Assembly (NCBI GenBank): GCA_021029095.1
Contig: JAJOHG010000313.1
Location: 1-29,727, forward strand
DNA: 29,727 bases
Direction: 5' to 3'
Source: Phellopilus nigrolimitatus
Taxonomy: Eukaryota; Basidiomycota; Agaricomycetes; Hymenochaetales; Hymenochaetaceae
The position numbers were made by a program, and so were the translations under genes. The notes under the pieces were generated by a model. The model was not told the origin of the DNA. It did not search any database and worked only from the letters and a program-made list of their open reading frames with translations. Positions 10,736 to 21,096 of the stretch are shown one piece after another (position 1 is the stretch's first letter; every line of letters starts with the position of its first letter).

Positions 10736-11012
10736 CAACCCTCTGCAGCCTATGTACTCCACGCACTCCACACACTCGCCCCCCTCTCCCCCCGCCCTCT
10801 CGCCCTCTCGCGCCGCCCCTCTCACGCTTTTGCAGCCGCCGCCGCCGTTTTTTGTGCAGGTGTGCTGCGCGCAGCCCGCACGCGCACCACGCGGCCCCCA
10901 TTCACATGCGTGCGACGGCTGGCCGCTTTGCGCGCGTGCGACGACTGGGTCTCGCGCACGCGCGACAGCTGGGCCCCCATCCACATGCATGCGAGGGCTG
11001 GCCTCCCATCGC

Positions 11013-11546
11013 GCTCGCAAGGTCCGCTACTCTGGACCACTGGGACGTGCACGCCCATCGCGCTCGCTCCGTCTCTTTCCACGGACCGCTTGGGAGCGAA
11101 CGTCCATCGTGCTCGCAAGGTCCGCTACTTGGACCGCAACGCGCGCGCCAATCGTGCTCGCAAGGCTCGCTAGTATGTCCCTTTCCACGGACTGCACGGA
11201 AGCGCACGCTGATCGCGCTCGCAAGGTCTGCTACTCTGGACCGCACGGAAGCGCGCGCGCCCATCGCGCTCGGAAGGGTCGCTACTCTGTTTCTTTCCAC
11301 ACGGAAGCGCGCGCCGTCGCGCTCGCCAGGTCCGCTACTCTGGACAACCTGGAAGCCCACGTGCCCAACGCGCCCGCTCTATCTCTTCCACGGACGACTC
11401 CGAAGCCCACGCGCTCGCCATGCTCGCAAGGTCCACTACTCTGGACCGCACGGAAGCGCACACGCCCATCGCGCTCGCAAGGGTCGCTACTCCGTTTCTT
11501 TCCACACGGAAGCGCGCGCCGTCGCGCTCGCAATGTCCGCTACTCT
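11013..11546. repeat. Minisatellite with degenerate units of about 50-60 bp
   Basis: Units share GCTCGCAAGGTCCGCTACTC followed by GGACCGCACGGAAGCGC and CGCCCATCGC, with starts near 11013, 11111, 11156, 11217, 11268, 11331, 11422, 11473 and 11526. Segments 11221-11341 and 11426-11546 are near-identical copies of a 121-bp unit offset by 205 bp. A 319-codon frame crosses the array but reads as Arg/Ala-rich repeat translation, not a protein. Confidence 0.85.
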
Positions 11547-11569
11547 TTCTTGTTCCACCGATTTGGAAC

Positions 11570-12279
11570 GCTTTGTCTGCCGTGATCGCCTCGCTACCTG
11601 CGCAAGAGCATTCCGCATGCGTCGCGCATGGACAGGCACCGCACGGTCGTGGACACGGATGACGCAGGTGCCGTGTCGCGGCTTCTTCCAAGGGTTGCGC
11701 GAGTCGCGGACGCCGCCGCCTCATCCTCGCGTCGCGAACCAGGCGGCGCCGCCTCTTTCTCGCGTTTGAGGCGCAGATGGCATTGCACCCGCACCTTTTC
11801 TCAGCGGGCCCGCTATTATCAGGCCGCGCCATCCTCACGCTCGGCCTTTTTTTAATTCCTTTTCTTTCTTTTCATTTCCCCCGTTCGTATTATGCACATA
11901 CTATATTTCTTTTTAGATAACTATGCCGCCTTCGATAATAGATAATATATATTTTCTGTAGCAAAAAGAAAAAAAAAAAGAAAAAAAAAGGCCCGACATT
12001 GGCAACAGCGGGCGGGATGGCGGGCAACAGTGAGCGGCAAAGCGGGAAAGCGGCGCAATATCCGCGCGCCGCTCGGTAGCCTAAGCGAAAGATTTATAAT
12101 TGATGTTGTGCACCCTGAAAGTATTTGTAATCACCCTCCCGCCGACCACAACAGCCCTATCCATTTTAGGATAAGCCCCAAGGACTGCCGGACATGCCGG
12201 ACCTTGCCGTACAGTGCCGATCCGGCACGAGCATCAAAGCAATTAGTGGTACAGGCCCGGTAATGTCTACCACCGCACT
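11570..12279. other. Insertion interior without recognised gene
   Basis: GC-rich sequence to about 11780, then an A-rich tract at about 11963-11990, then short motifs GCGGGC and GCCGG in loose repetition (12005-12230). CGGTAAT occurs at 12258, 12285 and 12308, at the edge of the right inverted-repeat arm. No coding evidence. Confidence 0.5.
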
Positions 12280-12347
12280 TATCACGGTAATGTTGAACCT
12301 GGTTTTTCGGTAATTATCAGGTATGGTAAGTACTGACTGGCTGGTAC
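12280..12347 (-). repeat. Right arm of the imperfect inverted repeat
   Basis: On the minus strand it reads GTACCAGCCAGTC, then after a gap ACCAGGTTCAACATTACCG, mirroring 7784-7850. It lies about 790 bp inside the right edge of the insertion, so the inverted-repeat unit would span 7784-12347. Confidence 0.65.
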
Positions 12348-13094
12348 AGTAATTGATCATCATATGGTCAGCAACTTTGTTTTTTCGAAATCATATCTCT
12401 CCTACAACCTCCACATCCACCAAAATGCGTGCATATATCCCCGACAATGCCAGGAATATAACCATGCCAGTGATTAGTAAATATACTTGTAAGAACAATT
12501 AATTTTGCAAAAGTTTTGAAACGAGCTGAAGTGTCACAATGATCAGGACTTGAGCATCCTGTGACACATGTCACACGCAAACAACCTAACAATTCTGAAA
12601 ATTTTACAAGCTGCTTTGTGTCTTTTCTGACAATTAGAAACCACTTCCTGAGCTTGACTTCCTACAGCAAGTTTGGTTGTGCATAAAATAACGATGTTGA
12701 CGCGCTGGCTGCATGTTGATGCGCTAAACACCATCTCTTACCGCATTTGGCCATGCCTTGAATGCTGTCACATTTCACTTTGTAGATGCATACAAAATTC
12801 AATTCTTAGTCAAAACTTGTGATTCCAGTTCAGATAGCAAACCGAAAGTAAACATAATTTATATGTCCAGATAAATTGGCCTTTTTCTCGTATACAAAAT
12901 TAAAAAGAACTGATCAAAAGTTGGTACACATTTTGTAGCACGTAGATGCATGCAAATAAGGGATTATTTCAATCTTCTATGAGCGGAAAAATATCAAATT
13001 TGAAACGTAAGTTACTCCTATCATTTTCAAGCTATGTACAAAAATTTAGATTGATTGGTGCAGAACTGGACGAACAATGAAGAAGCGGACCAAG
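12348..13094. other. Second AT-rich block, right part of the insertion
   Basis: No credible gene. Motifs TCTCCTACAACCTCCACA (about 12402) and CTATGTACAAAAATTTAG (about 13033) have looser counterparts in the first AT-rich block (about 9677 and 10261). It ends directly before the terminal hairpin. Confidence 0.45.
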
Positions 13095-13134
13095 TGATGG
13101 TCATGGATCAAGTGACGATCAAATACTGTACTGG
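13095..13134 (+). repeat. Helitron-like 3' terminus: hairpin plus CTGG, followed by T
   Basis: TGATGGTCA (13095-13103) pairs with TGACGATCA (13113-13121) with one G-G mismatch around a 9-base loop. Nine bases later comes CTGG (CTRR consensus) at 13131-13134, followed by T at 13135. Known Helitrons end in CTRR with a short hairpin about 10-12 bases upstream and insert between A and T. Confidence 0.5.
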
Positions 13135-14277
13135 TGCTGCCTGAGGGCAGACGAGGACGGGGTGGCCTCGGCGCGCTACGAGCGCGCGCTCCTCGATTCG
13201 CTTCCCAAGCTTCAAGAGCTGGAAGCCGTCAGGCTCCCCGTCAACGCGCTGACCGCGCCGATCGCGGAGGCGCTCTCGGCGCTGCCGCGGCTCGCGCAGA
13301 TTCAATGGGGGCGCGAAGACCCCTACGGCTGCTGCCCCGCAAAGAAACCGACCGCCCCGCTCCCGCCGACGCTCCAGCGCGGCGCCTTCCCGGCGCTCAC
13401 CCTCCTCGAGGCGGCGGTGGCAGACTTCGCATCCGCGCGCGCCGTCCTCCCGTTCCTCCCCGGCCTGTCCGGCCTCCGTCTGCAGTCGCGCGCGCTCGAG
13501 TCCGCCGAGGCGCTGCGCACGCTGCTCGCGGCCGCCGCGCGCTCGTGCCGCGGCATCACCGCCCTCGCGCTCGACGCGATACCGGCGGGGCGCACGCGCC
13601 GCGCGCTGCGGAAGGCGCCCGCGGAGCGGCTCGCCGTGCGCCCGGCGACGCTGCACGCGCTGCACGCGCTTCCGGAGCTGACCGCGCTCAGCATCGCGTG
13701 GCCGCGCGCCCTCCAGCTCGCGGACGGCGACGTGGCGCGGCTCGCGGCGGGCCTGCCGGCGCTCACGCGCCTCGCGCTCAACTGCTGCCCCGCCGAGCCC
13801 GGCGCTCTCGCACCCGCGCTAACGCTGGGCGTCCTCCCGGACATCGCGCGGCTGTGCCCGCAGCTGCGCGCGCTGGCGCTGTACGTCGACTGCGCGCCGG
13901 TGCCCGCGGCCCCGCCTGGATGTAGTGTTCCTTACGGCGCGCCGGCGCTGTTTGGGAGCCTGCGCGCGCTCGACCTCGGCGCGTCGCGCACGCCAAACCA
14001 GGTCGCGCTCGCGGACTACCTGAGCCGCGTGGTGCCCCCCGCGTGCGCGCTCGTGGCGGAGCGCGCGCTGTGGTGCGGAGCCGGCGGCGGCGCGGCGGCG
14101 TGCGCAGAGGGCAGGTGGGCGACGGATGTTGTGAAGATAGAAGAGGTGTTCCGCGCACTTGTTAGAGTGCGTGTGAAGGGGGCGCGGATAGTCGCGGGTT
14201 TGAAGGAGCGCATAGCGGCGCTTGAGGGCCGCGTGCATAAGATGGAGGGGGGCAGGCCCCCGAGTACGGAGTTATGA
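13135..14277 (+). pseudogene. F-box/leucine-rich protein, C-terminal part, no start codon
   Basis: The frame is open from 13081 to the TGA at 14275-14277, but the first internal Met lies only near its end. It encodes leucine-rich segments: LPKLQELEAVRLP, LSALPRLAQIQW, LPFLPGLSGLRL, LPELTALSIAWP, LPALTRLALNCC, LCPQLRALALYV and FGSLRALDLG. A likely coiled coil follows (GLKERIAALEGRVHKMEG). This spacing is typical of the substrate-binding half of agaricomycete F-box proteins, and the order continues the half at 7218. Joining host A7794 to T13135 would be out of frame by one base, so a later indel or a slightly different left end must be assumed. Homology to the N-terminal half's own family is inference from architecture. 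Confidence 0.75.
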
Positions 14278-15224
14278 AGCGCTGAACGCGGGCGGTTTCT
14301 GATATGGCGAGATGGTGGGTCCCCGGACGGTTGGCTGTGTGGAATTTCGCGTTTTGATGTGTCGCGCTTCAGGGCTTACCGGAGACGAAAGGGTGCTGGA
14401 GGAGAGGGTGCGACTTGATCTAATGGACGTGAATCATGCGTCTGTGGCAAGGACATGCTTTTATAGAATTGTAGGAACTTGGAAGGTAGAGATTGCGGAG
14501 TATTCGCTGGAGTGCAAGAAAAACTCGGCTGGTTGATTTGAATGTATTTTTATCCAGTTGTCTATTGATTTTCCTATCCTAGAGCATCGAATCAAACACC
14601 GAGGGGTCGAGCGTTTATCGCGAGTGCAAATGCTGTAGTTCTTGGGATCGGCGCGTACTGGTGCTCTTCGCTGCTTAGCCAACCTGAAAGAAGAAGAAAG
14701 AAAAGGCTGAGACGAAGCGCGTGAACCAAGTCGAACGCCTACGGAGTGAATGCGGAATCAGGATCGACTTGGCAATGGCGTCTATCTGGGGATTACGAAA
14801 CGGGGAGATCCTGGTTGTTCCGCGGGATGCGACGCGCAAAATGAATTAGAGGATGAGATGCGGTGATGCAAGTATCCTTAGCGACAAATGACGCGCGCGA
14901 AAGCATCGAGAAATGATGTGCAGGCGTATACGGCGAGATGGTTACGAGTTCGGCGTTTTGTGTATGCGAGACGTCTTTTTCTCTTCTTTTTCTTTTTGAA
15001 TCCAAAGCAGCAGGTGCGCGTTCGCGGCTCGGACCCGAAAGACGCGATCTTCAGGGTCCTGCCGTATTTGCGTGCCTGGCCGATTTCGGCACATGTATGT
15101 CGGCACGGATGATGGCCGTCAGCTTCTGGAGGTATATTCGCTGCGGCCGCCGTTGCTGAGGTAAGTTGGACGCGCAGTACGGAGAAGTTAGGGGTACTGC
15201 AAGAGGAGGTGGCACGATATCATG

Positions 15225-15253
15225 AGAAAAAGAAAAAGAAAAAGAAAAAAGAG
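15225..15253. repeat. GAAAAA-type microsatellite
   Basis: Repeats of AAAAAG with one longer A run. Confidence 0.85.
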
Positions 15254-15749
15254 AGGAGGAAATGCGGGGAATGTGGGACGAGAGTCGGGAGGCGTCGGGC
15301 AGGCGGTTCGGACTCGGAGGCGGTAGGAAGAAGATCTGCAGCCAAATAATGTACTGTGGCGGTGTGTCACGCCACGTGCTACACCCGGAGGTCGTCAGAC
15401 TTACTCGCAGCGGGCTCTTCACTCCGCTCGTCGTCCAAGACAGCGAGCAGCCCTCTCGCGCATTCTCACCTCGGCCACGCCGTCTCTCGCTCCCGCGGAA
15501 TCAGCCTTCTCTCTGATCGCAGCTCTGCTCGGCCCCGCCTGCCGTCTAAAACTGGAGTGGGAGCAGGCAAACCTTGGGTTGTTTAGGAATTCGGATTCTC
15601 CTCGCGGGAGGTCTACTACGGTCTATTTCGGCACACTCGTTTGTTTTCTCTCCCCGTTTATCCTTTGCACTCTGCCCCACCGCGGTCAAGCGCATCTCGT
15701 ATCTCCTCTCGCCGATAAATCTCCAGCTCAGACGCGTCTCTGGCTCTGG

Positions 15750-15770
15750 CTGCTGCTGCTGCTGCTGCTG
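15750..15770. repeat. (CTG)7 trinucleotide repeat
   Basis: Seven perfect CTG copies, in the presumed upstream region of the ferric reductase. Confidence 0.9.
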
Positions 15771-16049
15771 CCCCGTACGAGCACCGCCCAGCGGTACGGT
15801 AACTCAATCCGAAGATCTGCAACGGGCCCTCTGCTCGGCTAGCCCGCCCTCTGACGTGCACGTCTGTACTTTCAACCAGGTCAGCACTGCCCTCTGCTCG
15901 GTCTCCTCGTCGCTGTCGACGACGAACGACTAACGACGAACGACGTCCACGCTGCCTACCCACGGCTGCTCCACAGTCCCGCGTGCTGCGCCGGACCCGC
16001 CCCCTCGCGTGAATTTCAAAAATTTGTATTGCTTGGATAGCAGCCCTTC

Positions 16050-16056
16050 TATATAA
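16050..16056 (+). promoter_or_regulatory. TATA box of the ferric reductase gene
   Basis: TATATAA lies 103 bp before the start codon at 16159, followed by a CT-rich initiator region (CTCTCGTCTCGCTCTCGCG). Spacing is normal for fungi. Confidence 0.6.
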
Positions 16057-16158
16057 CTCTCGTCTCGCTCTCGCGTTCTTGCTCACACGTCGCCGACCGA
16101 CCGCGGTCTGACTTGACTATAATCCGAGCGAAGTGCAAGTGTCGAGTGTGTGCGCGAA

Positions 16159-19100
16159 ATGGCGACACCGACATTCTCCTCCCTCCACCCAACCCAGACC
16201 GCCGCCCTCGTCTCCACCTACGTCCCCCCATTCGCCACAGGCACAACCTTCGTCGCCAGCATCCCCGCCAGCACCGGCGCCTCCCTCGCGACCAGCGCGC
16301 GCCCCGCCGACCCCACCGTCCCCGCCTTCTCCAACGACCTCACCTGGACCACCGCCTACCTCACCATCCACTCGCTCTCCAAGAACAGCTATGTCTACAT
16401 GTACATCCTCTGGCTCGCCGTCGCCGCCGTCTTCCTCGCCCTCTCCGTCGCCACCTGGTCCGGCGCCCGCGGCGGCGCCCTCGGCGCGCGCTTCACAAAG
16501 TGGGCCCTGCGCCGCCGCACCTGGCGCAAGAAGCACGCCCTGCGCCAGGCAGAGCTCGACGCCCGCAGGAAGGGCCTGCCCCCCGGCTCTGCCCACAGAC
16601 AGCCCGTCGCGCTCCCGAGCAACGCGCAGCTCCTGTCCGCGTCCGCCCTCTTCGTCGGCGTCGCCGTCCTGTGCGTCGTCGGCCCGGACTACATCAACCC
16701 GGACCTCTCGATGTTCAATTTTTCTCAGTCCACCGCCTCAGACTCCGCCACGAGTCTCGCGTCCGCGCCCGCGCGGCGCACGGCAGTCGACTCGTCCGTG
16801 TTCGACTTCTTCATCCCGCGCTACACGATCGACAAGGCCTTCTGGACGGCCGCCGCGCGCACGGGCGGCGTCGCCTTCGCGCTCTACCCGCTCACCATCC
16901 TGCTCGCCCTCAAGAGCGCGCCCTTTGCGCTCTTCGCGATCCCCGGGCTCGTCGGCTACAGCCACGACAAGATGATCCGCCTGCACCGCTGGGTCGGGCG
17001 CCTCGTGTGGCTCGTCACCGCCGCGCACGTCGCGCTGTGGATCGTCCAGGTCTGCAGGGACCGCCGCGCCGGCACCGGCGAGCTCGTGATCAACTACGTG
17101 TGGGGCTACCCCAAATTCCGCTACGGCTGGGTGGTGAGTCCTGCTTTCCCCCCTTTTTCCGTTAAAAAAAATGCTTGGCGACTGAACGGCGATTGGACGA
17201 ACGACGCACGCACAGGCCTTCGGCTCCCTCACGCTCCTCATGCTCACCACGCTCTCCGCCGTCCGCGGCCCGCACTACGAGCTCTTCTACGCCGCACACG
17301 TCCTCCTTACGCCCGCCGTGCTCGTCTTCTCCGCGCTCCACCACCCGCCCGTGTGGCAGTGGTGCTGGGCCGCGCTCGCCCTCTGGGCCGGCGAGCGCGC
17401 GTGGCGCGCGACGTGGTGGGTGTACGTCAACGGCGTCTGCGGCATCGGCGCCCCGCGCGCCCCGCCGTCGTCGTCGAAGGGGCGCGACGGCGCGGTCGTG
17501 CAGCCGTACACATATTCGCGCCCCGGGGAATACGCCGCGGCGCGCGCCCCGGCGCAGACGCACCGCCCGGCAGCGCGCAGCAAGAACTCGTCGCTGTGTA
17601 CCGTCGCGACGCTCACGGACGCGCACGCATACGAGCCCGCCGCGCAGAAGGGCGGCGGCGGCGGCGCGGACGAGGCGTGGGAGATGCGCGCGCTGCGCGC
17701 ACCCGCGCCGCGCCGCGCGCAGCCGGGCGGCCCGTTCGACGGCCTCGGCGCCGGCGGCGAGGACCAGGACCGGGACAGCAGCAGCCTGAAGGACTTCAGG
17801 GACCACGCGTCGGTGCGCTCCGCGGGCTCGGGCTACTCGTACTCGTCGGAGCTCGGCTACCGCGCGTCGGGCGGTTCGTCGCGCGCGCCGACGCCGGGCG
17901 AGGCGGGCGAGCAAGCGCGCGGCCAGGCGCTGCACGTCCTCACTGCCTTTTCCTCCCAGCCGCCGCCGGTCCCGCCCCTGCCGAAGCACGCCCAGCCGCC
18001 CGCGTACCCTCCCGCCGCGCTCGCGCACGGATCGGGGTTCTCGCTTTCGTCGCCCGGCGCGGGGCCGGGCCCGCGTTCGAAGGCCGCGTCGCTCGCAGCG
18101 GCGTCGATGGCGGCCCCGCCGCCGCACTGGCAGCCGCAGCCGGGCGCGATGACGGCGGCGCCACGCTACGCGCCCCCGCCAGGCTTCGCACACGTGACGC
18201 TCCTCCCGGGGCGCACGATGCGCGTGCGGCTCGTCACGCCGGGGTACCAGACGTGGGCGCCGGGGCAGCACGTGCTCATCGGGCTCCCCGCGGTCTCGCG
18301 CCTCGCGACGCACCCGTTCTCCGTCGCGAGCGTGTGCGACGAGCAGGCCGCGCCCCGCGCGGAGGAGGGCGGCGGCGGCGGCGGGTACGAGGACGGCGAG
18401 CGCGGCGGCGGGTTTGCGCAGGTCGAGGCGGGCCGCGAGCTCGTGCTGATCGTGCGCGCGAAGAAGGGCTGGACGAAGCGCCTGTGGGAGCTCGTCGGCG
18501 CGCTGCAGGCGCGCGGGGCGGCGCTGCCGCCGGGCGAGGCGCTGCCCGCGGGGTGCGCGCCGCCGCCGGCGGGCACGCCGGGGATCGTGTGCCGCGCGCT
18601 CGTGGACGGCCCGTTCGGCTCCGCGGCGCGCACGCGCTGGGGCCGCTACGCGAGCGTGCTCGTCGTCGCGGGCGGCTCCGGCGTGAGCTTCGGCCTGTCC
18701 GTGCTCGAGTACGTGTGCCTGTGCCTCGCGGGCCGCGACGGCCGCTTCCTGGGCGGCCACCCCGGCGGCTGGGGCGTCGGCAGGCCCGCTGACTGGGTGT
18801 GCCAGCGCGTGCGGTTTGTGTGGCTCGTGCGCGAGTATGCGCATATTCAGGTTTGTTTATTCTTATTTTTTTTAAGTCTGTGGAAGAGACGCTCATGTGG
18901 ATCTGGATGCAGTGGGTTGCAAGCTCGCTGAGACGATGTCTCGACGTCGTCCCGACCGACGCGCTGGAGATCAATATCTTCGTGACCAACTCCCGCCCGC
19001 CGAAAGAGCTGTCCCTGAAACCGCACATCACACACGCCGACGCCCCCCGCGAGGACGGGCTCCTGAAGCCGCCCGCGCCGCGCTTCTCGGGGCGGCGCGC

Positions 19101-20196
19101 GTCGCTGTCGTCGGAGAGCTCCGCCGCGAGCGACATCTCCGTGGACAGCATCGTCGACATGTACGGCGGCGGGTTCGCGGACGACGACGGCGGCGCGGGC
19201 GGTGCGGGCGAGAACGAGACGGGCCACGACGCGCACGAGCTCGACTACACGAACTTCGACGGCGACGACGACACGCCGTCCCCCGGCGAGTACCGCCTCT
19301 CGCGCCGCCTGATCAAGGAGAGCACGCTGCGCCGCCGGCACAGCCGCAAGGTCGGGAAGGCGCTCGCCTCGAAGCGCGAGCTCGAGGAGCGCGCGGCGGC
19401 GGCGGCCGACGCTGCGGCGCGCCACGCGAAGACGCCCTCGGACGAGCTGTACGACGCGTACGACCCCGCGAGCTACAAGCGCGTGTCAACCGTGTCCGAG
19501 GAGCCGCTGCTCGGCGCGGCGTCGCCCGTGTCCCCGCCGTCGGCGCTCTCGCCGACCACGACCATCCGGCACGTGCCCCCGTCCGCGTACGCGCACGCGC
19601 ACGCGCACACGCAGCCCTTTGGCAGCGCACACTCGCGGAGGAGCTCGGGCGAGTTTTCGCCGCTCGACCGCAAGCGCCTCTCGAGCGCGTCGTCGTGGAC
19701 GGCGTTCGACGCGCGCTCGCCCGGCGGCTCGGACGCGGGCCGCACGACGCCGCCACCGCCGGTGCCGCTGCCTGCGCTGCCTGCGCTGCGGTGGGCCGAG
19801 CCCGCTGCGGACGTGGAGGGCGAGGGCGAGGGCGCAGGCACGGGCGCGGGCGCGGGGCGCTTCGCGCTCGACGCGCAGGAGGTGCGCGATCTGCAAGTCG
19901 TGTCGGAGTGGGCGCGCCCCGGCAAGCCGAAGCTGCGGCGCATCCTCGCGGACGAGGTCGAGGCGGCGAAGGGCCGCGTCGCCGTTGCCTGTGCGTCCAT
20001 CTTTTATCTATTTTTTCCTTCGTTGTTTGCTGTATATTGAATGCGGCTTCTCCTTGCCTTGCGTTTAGGCTGCGGCCCGACCTCGCTCAACGCGCTCATG
20101 CGCAAGCTCATCGCGGAGCAGATCGACCCCGCGCGCGTCGCCCGCGGGGACCTGCGCGGCTCGATCGACTTCATCGCAGAGGATTTTGAGTACTAG
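16159..20196 (+). CDS. Ferric reductase-like transmembrane flavocytochrome (FRE/NOX superfamily)
   Basis: These enzymes move electrons from NADPH through FAD and two hemes across the plasma membrane to reduce external Fe(III) or Cu(II). Exons 16159-17133, 17216-18850, 18913-19990 and 20069-20196 join in phase to give 1,271 residues. There are about seven membrane helices. Heme ligands are likely H276 and H290 (LHRWVGR...AAHVALW) and H353 and H367 (AAHVLL...SALHH), both 14 apart. The FAD motif HPFS is at 691, the NADPH glycine motif GGSGVS at 811, CCGP at 1230-1233, and the C-terminus ends EDFEY. Low-complexity inserts of about 200 residues (about 430-640) and 300 residues (about 895-1190) explain the length; typical members have 600-800. 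MATPTF is chosen as start because it follows the TATA box. Whether it acts on iron or makes superoxide is not decided by sequence. Confidence 0.9.
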
Positions 20197-21096
20197 GCGG
20201 CCGCAAAAAGACGCTTCGCTTCTGCTGTGTACTCTGCCCGCACCATCTATCCGCACGTTCCGCTCCTTCGTCAGGGACTCTCTGTCTCTGTCTGTGTCTC
20301 TGTCTGTTTCTCTCATCACAAGGTATCATGGATTTTTTAGATACATTACTTATTATCCGCTTTCCGCTATTTTTGTCTTTTCTTTTCTTGCTTGTGTGTG
20401 GGTGGTATAGATTTTTTGCAGTCAATCAAAGGCCCCTTCTGGAGTTTCTTAGTTATTTGTTTTGAATTCTAAGCTCCAAAACAGAATTCAACGGGTGCTG
20501 GACAAAGAAGTCCCCCTAGGATCAAAGAGGGACGATACCTTTGCATTGACCGCACATACTTCTAAGCGCGATTAGCTCGACTCTTCCGGTGCTCCTTCGC
20601 GGCACGTCGGAATCCTTAAAGCAACCACAAGTTGATACTTAGCAATACTTCAAGACACAATTGTCGTATGGCAAAACTGATTCCTATTTGAGGTTTTTGA
20701 GCTGAGCGCTAACAGACAAGGGGGAAGGCGAGGTCTGACTACAGTATGTTAATTACAGATAAAGCGTGTTGATTACGATAGTGAGGAGATTGCAGCGAAT
20801 GTGCGAGTGTGAGTCGAGTTTGCTGTCTACGAGTGAGGAGAGTATGTGAGGAGCGTCACATACGACAGAAGTCCATGGCGAAAATAATGAGTAGAGTACC
20901 GTTTAACAGGCCCGGTTCCCAAGGAAATGCAAATGGAAAAAAAAGGAGAAGAGTGTCCTAGTAGTGCATCTTTTGCAACGAACATACAAAGGAAGAAACC
21001 CAGAAAAAGCAAAACAAAAAAAAGAAGGAAAAGGAGAGTCCACAAAAAACGAATGAATGTCCCATATTCCACATAACCGCTCAGCGCCGGCGCCGT
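20197..21096. other. Intergenic region between convergent ferric reductase and glucan synthase genes
   Basis: Holds both 3' regions and no recognised gene. A TCTG-type microsatellite is at 20277-20313. A perfect 9-bp inverted repeat TTGAATTCT/AGAATTCAA with a 12-base spacer is at 20462-20470 and 20483-20491. Confidence 0.6.

Larger units (their letters stand above)
7784..13134. mobile_element. Composite non-autonomous insertion in the F-box gene, Helitron-like or TIR type
   Basis: About 5.35 kb separates two halves of one gene. The interior differs from the flanks: AT-rich blocks (9400-10310, 12348-13090), a minisatellite, A-rich tracts and gene fragments without full frames. Two kinds of terminus compete. 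First, the left 65-70 bp (7784-7850) are repeated inverted at 12280-12347. Second, the right edge has a hairpin (13095-13121), then CTGG at 13131-13134, then T, and the left edge offers A followed by TC at 7794-7796. That pattern fits Helitron insertion between A and T without target duplication. No Rep/helicase, transposase or reverse transcriptase frame was recognised. Exact ends are therefore uncertain, and nested insertions are likely. Confidence 0.6.
14278..16049. other. Long intergenic region upstream of the ferric reductase
   Basis: No recognised gene on either strand. Minus-strand splice-like signals (donor GTAAGT near 15408, several pyrimidine-AG acceptors) occur without a convincing protein. 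A single GATA-type motif CGATAA lies at 15713-15718; GATA factors of the Urbs1 type control iron genes in basidiomycetes, but one copy is weak evidence. CT-rich stretches at 15400-15700 suggest promoter DNA. Confidence 0.45.

Noticed and set aside
10626..11585. 319-codon plus-strand frame in the insertion
   Set aside because: Its first 30 codons are a kinase fragment; the rest is translation of the minisatellite.
15051..15422. Minus-strand frame with splice-like signals upstream of the ferric reductase
   Set aside because: Translation shows no known domain and includes microsatellite DNA; probably promoter or untranslated sequence.
16150..18792. 880-codon uninterrupted plus-strand frame
   Set aside because: It reads through the intron at 17134-17215 and then continues out of frame as Arg-rich translation. 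The spliced model restores reductase motifs.
17162..18844. 560-codon minus-strand frame over the ferric reductase
   Set aside because: Arg/Ala-rich shadow of GC-rich coding DNA; the plus strand carries all reductase motifs.
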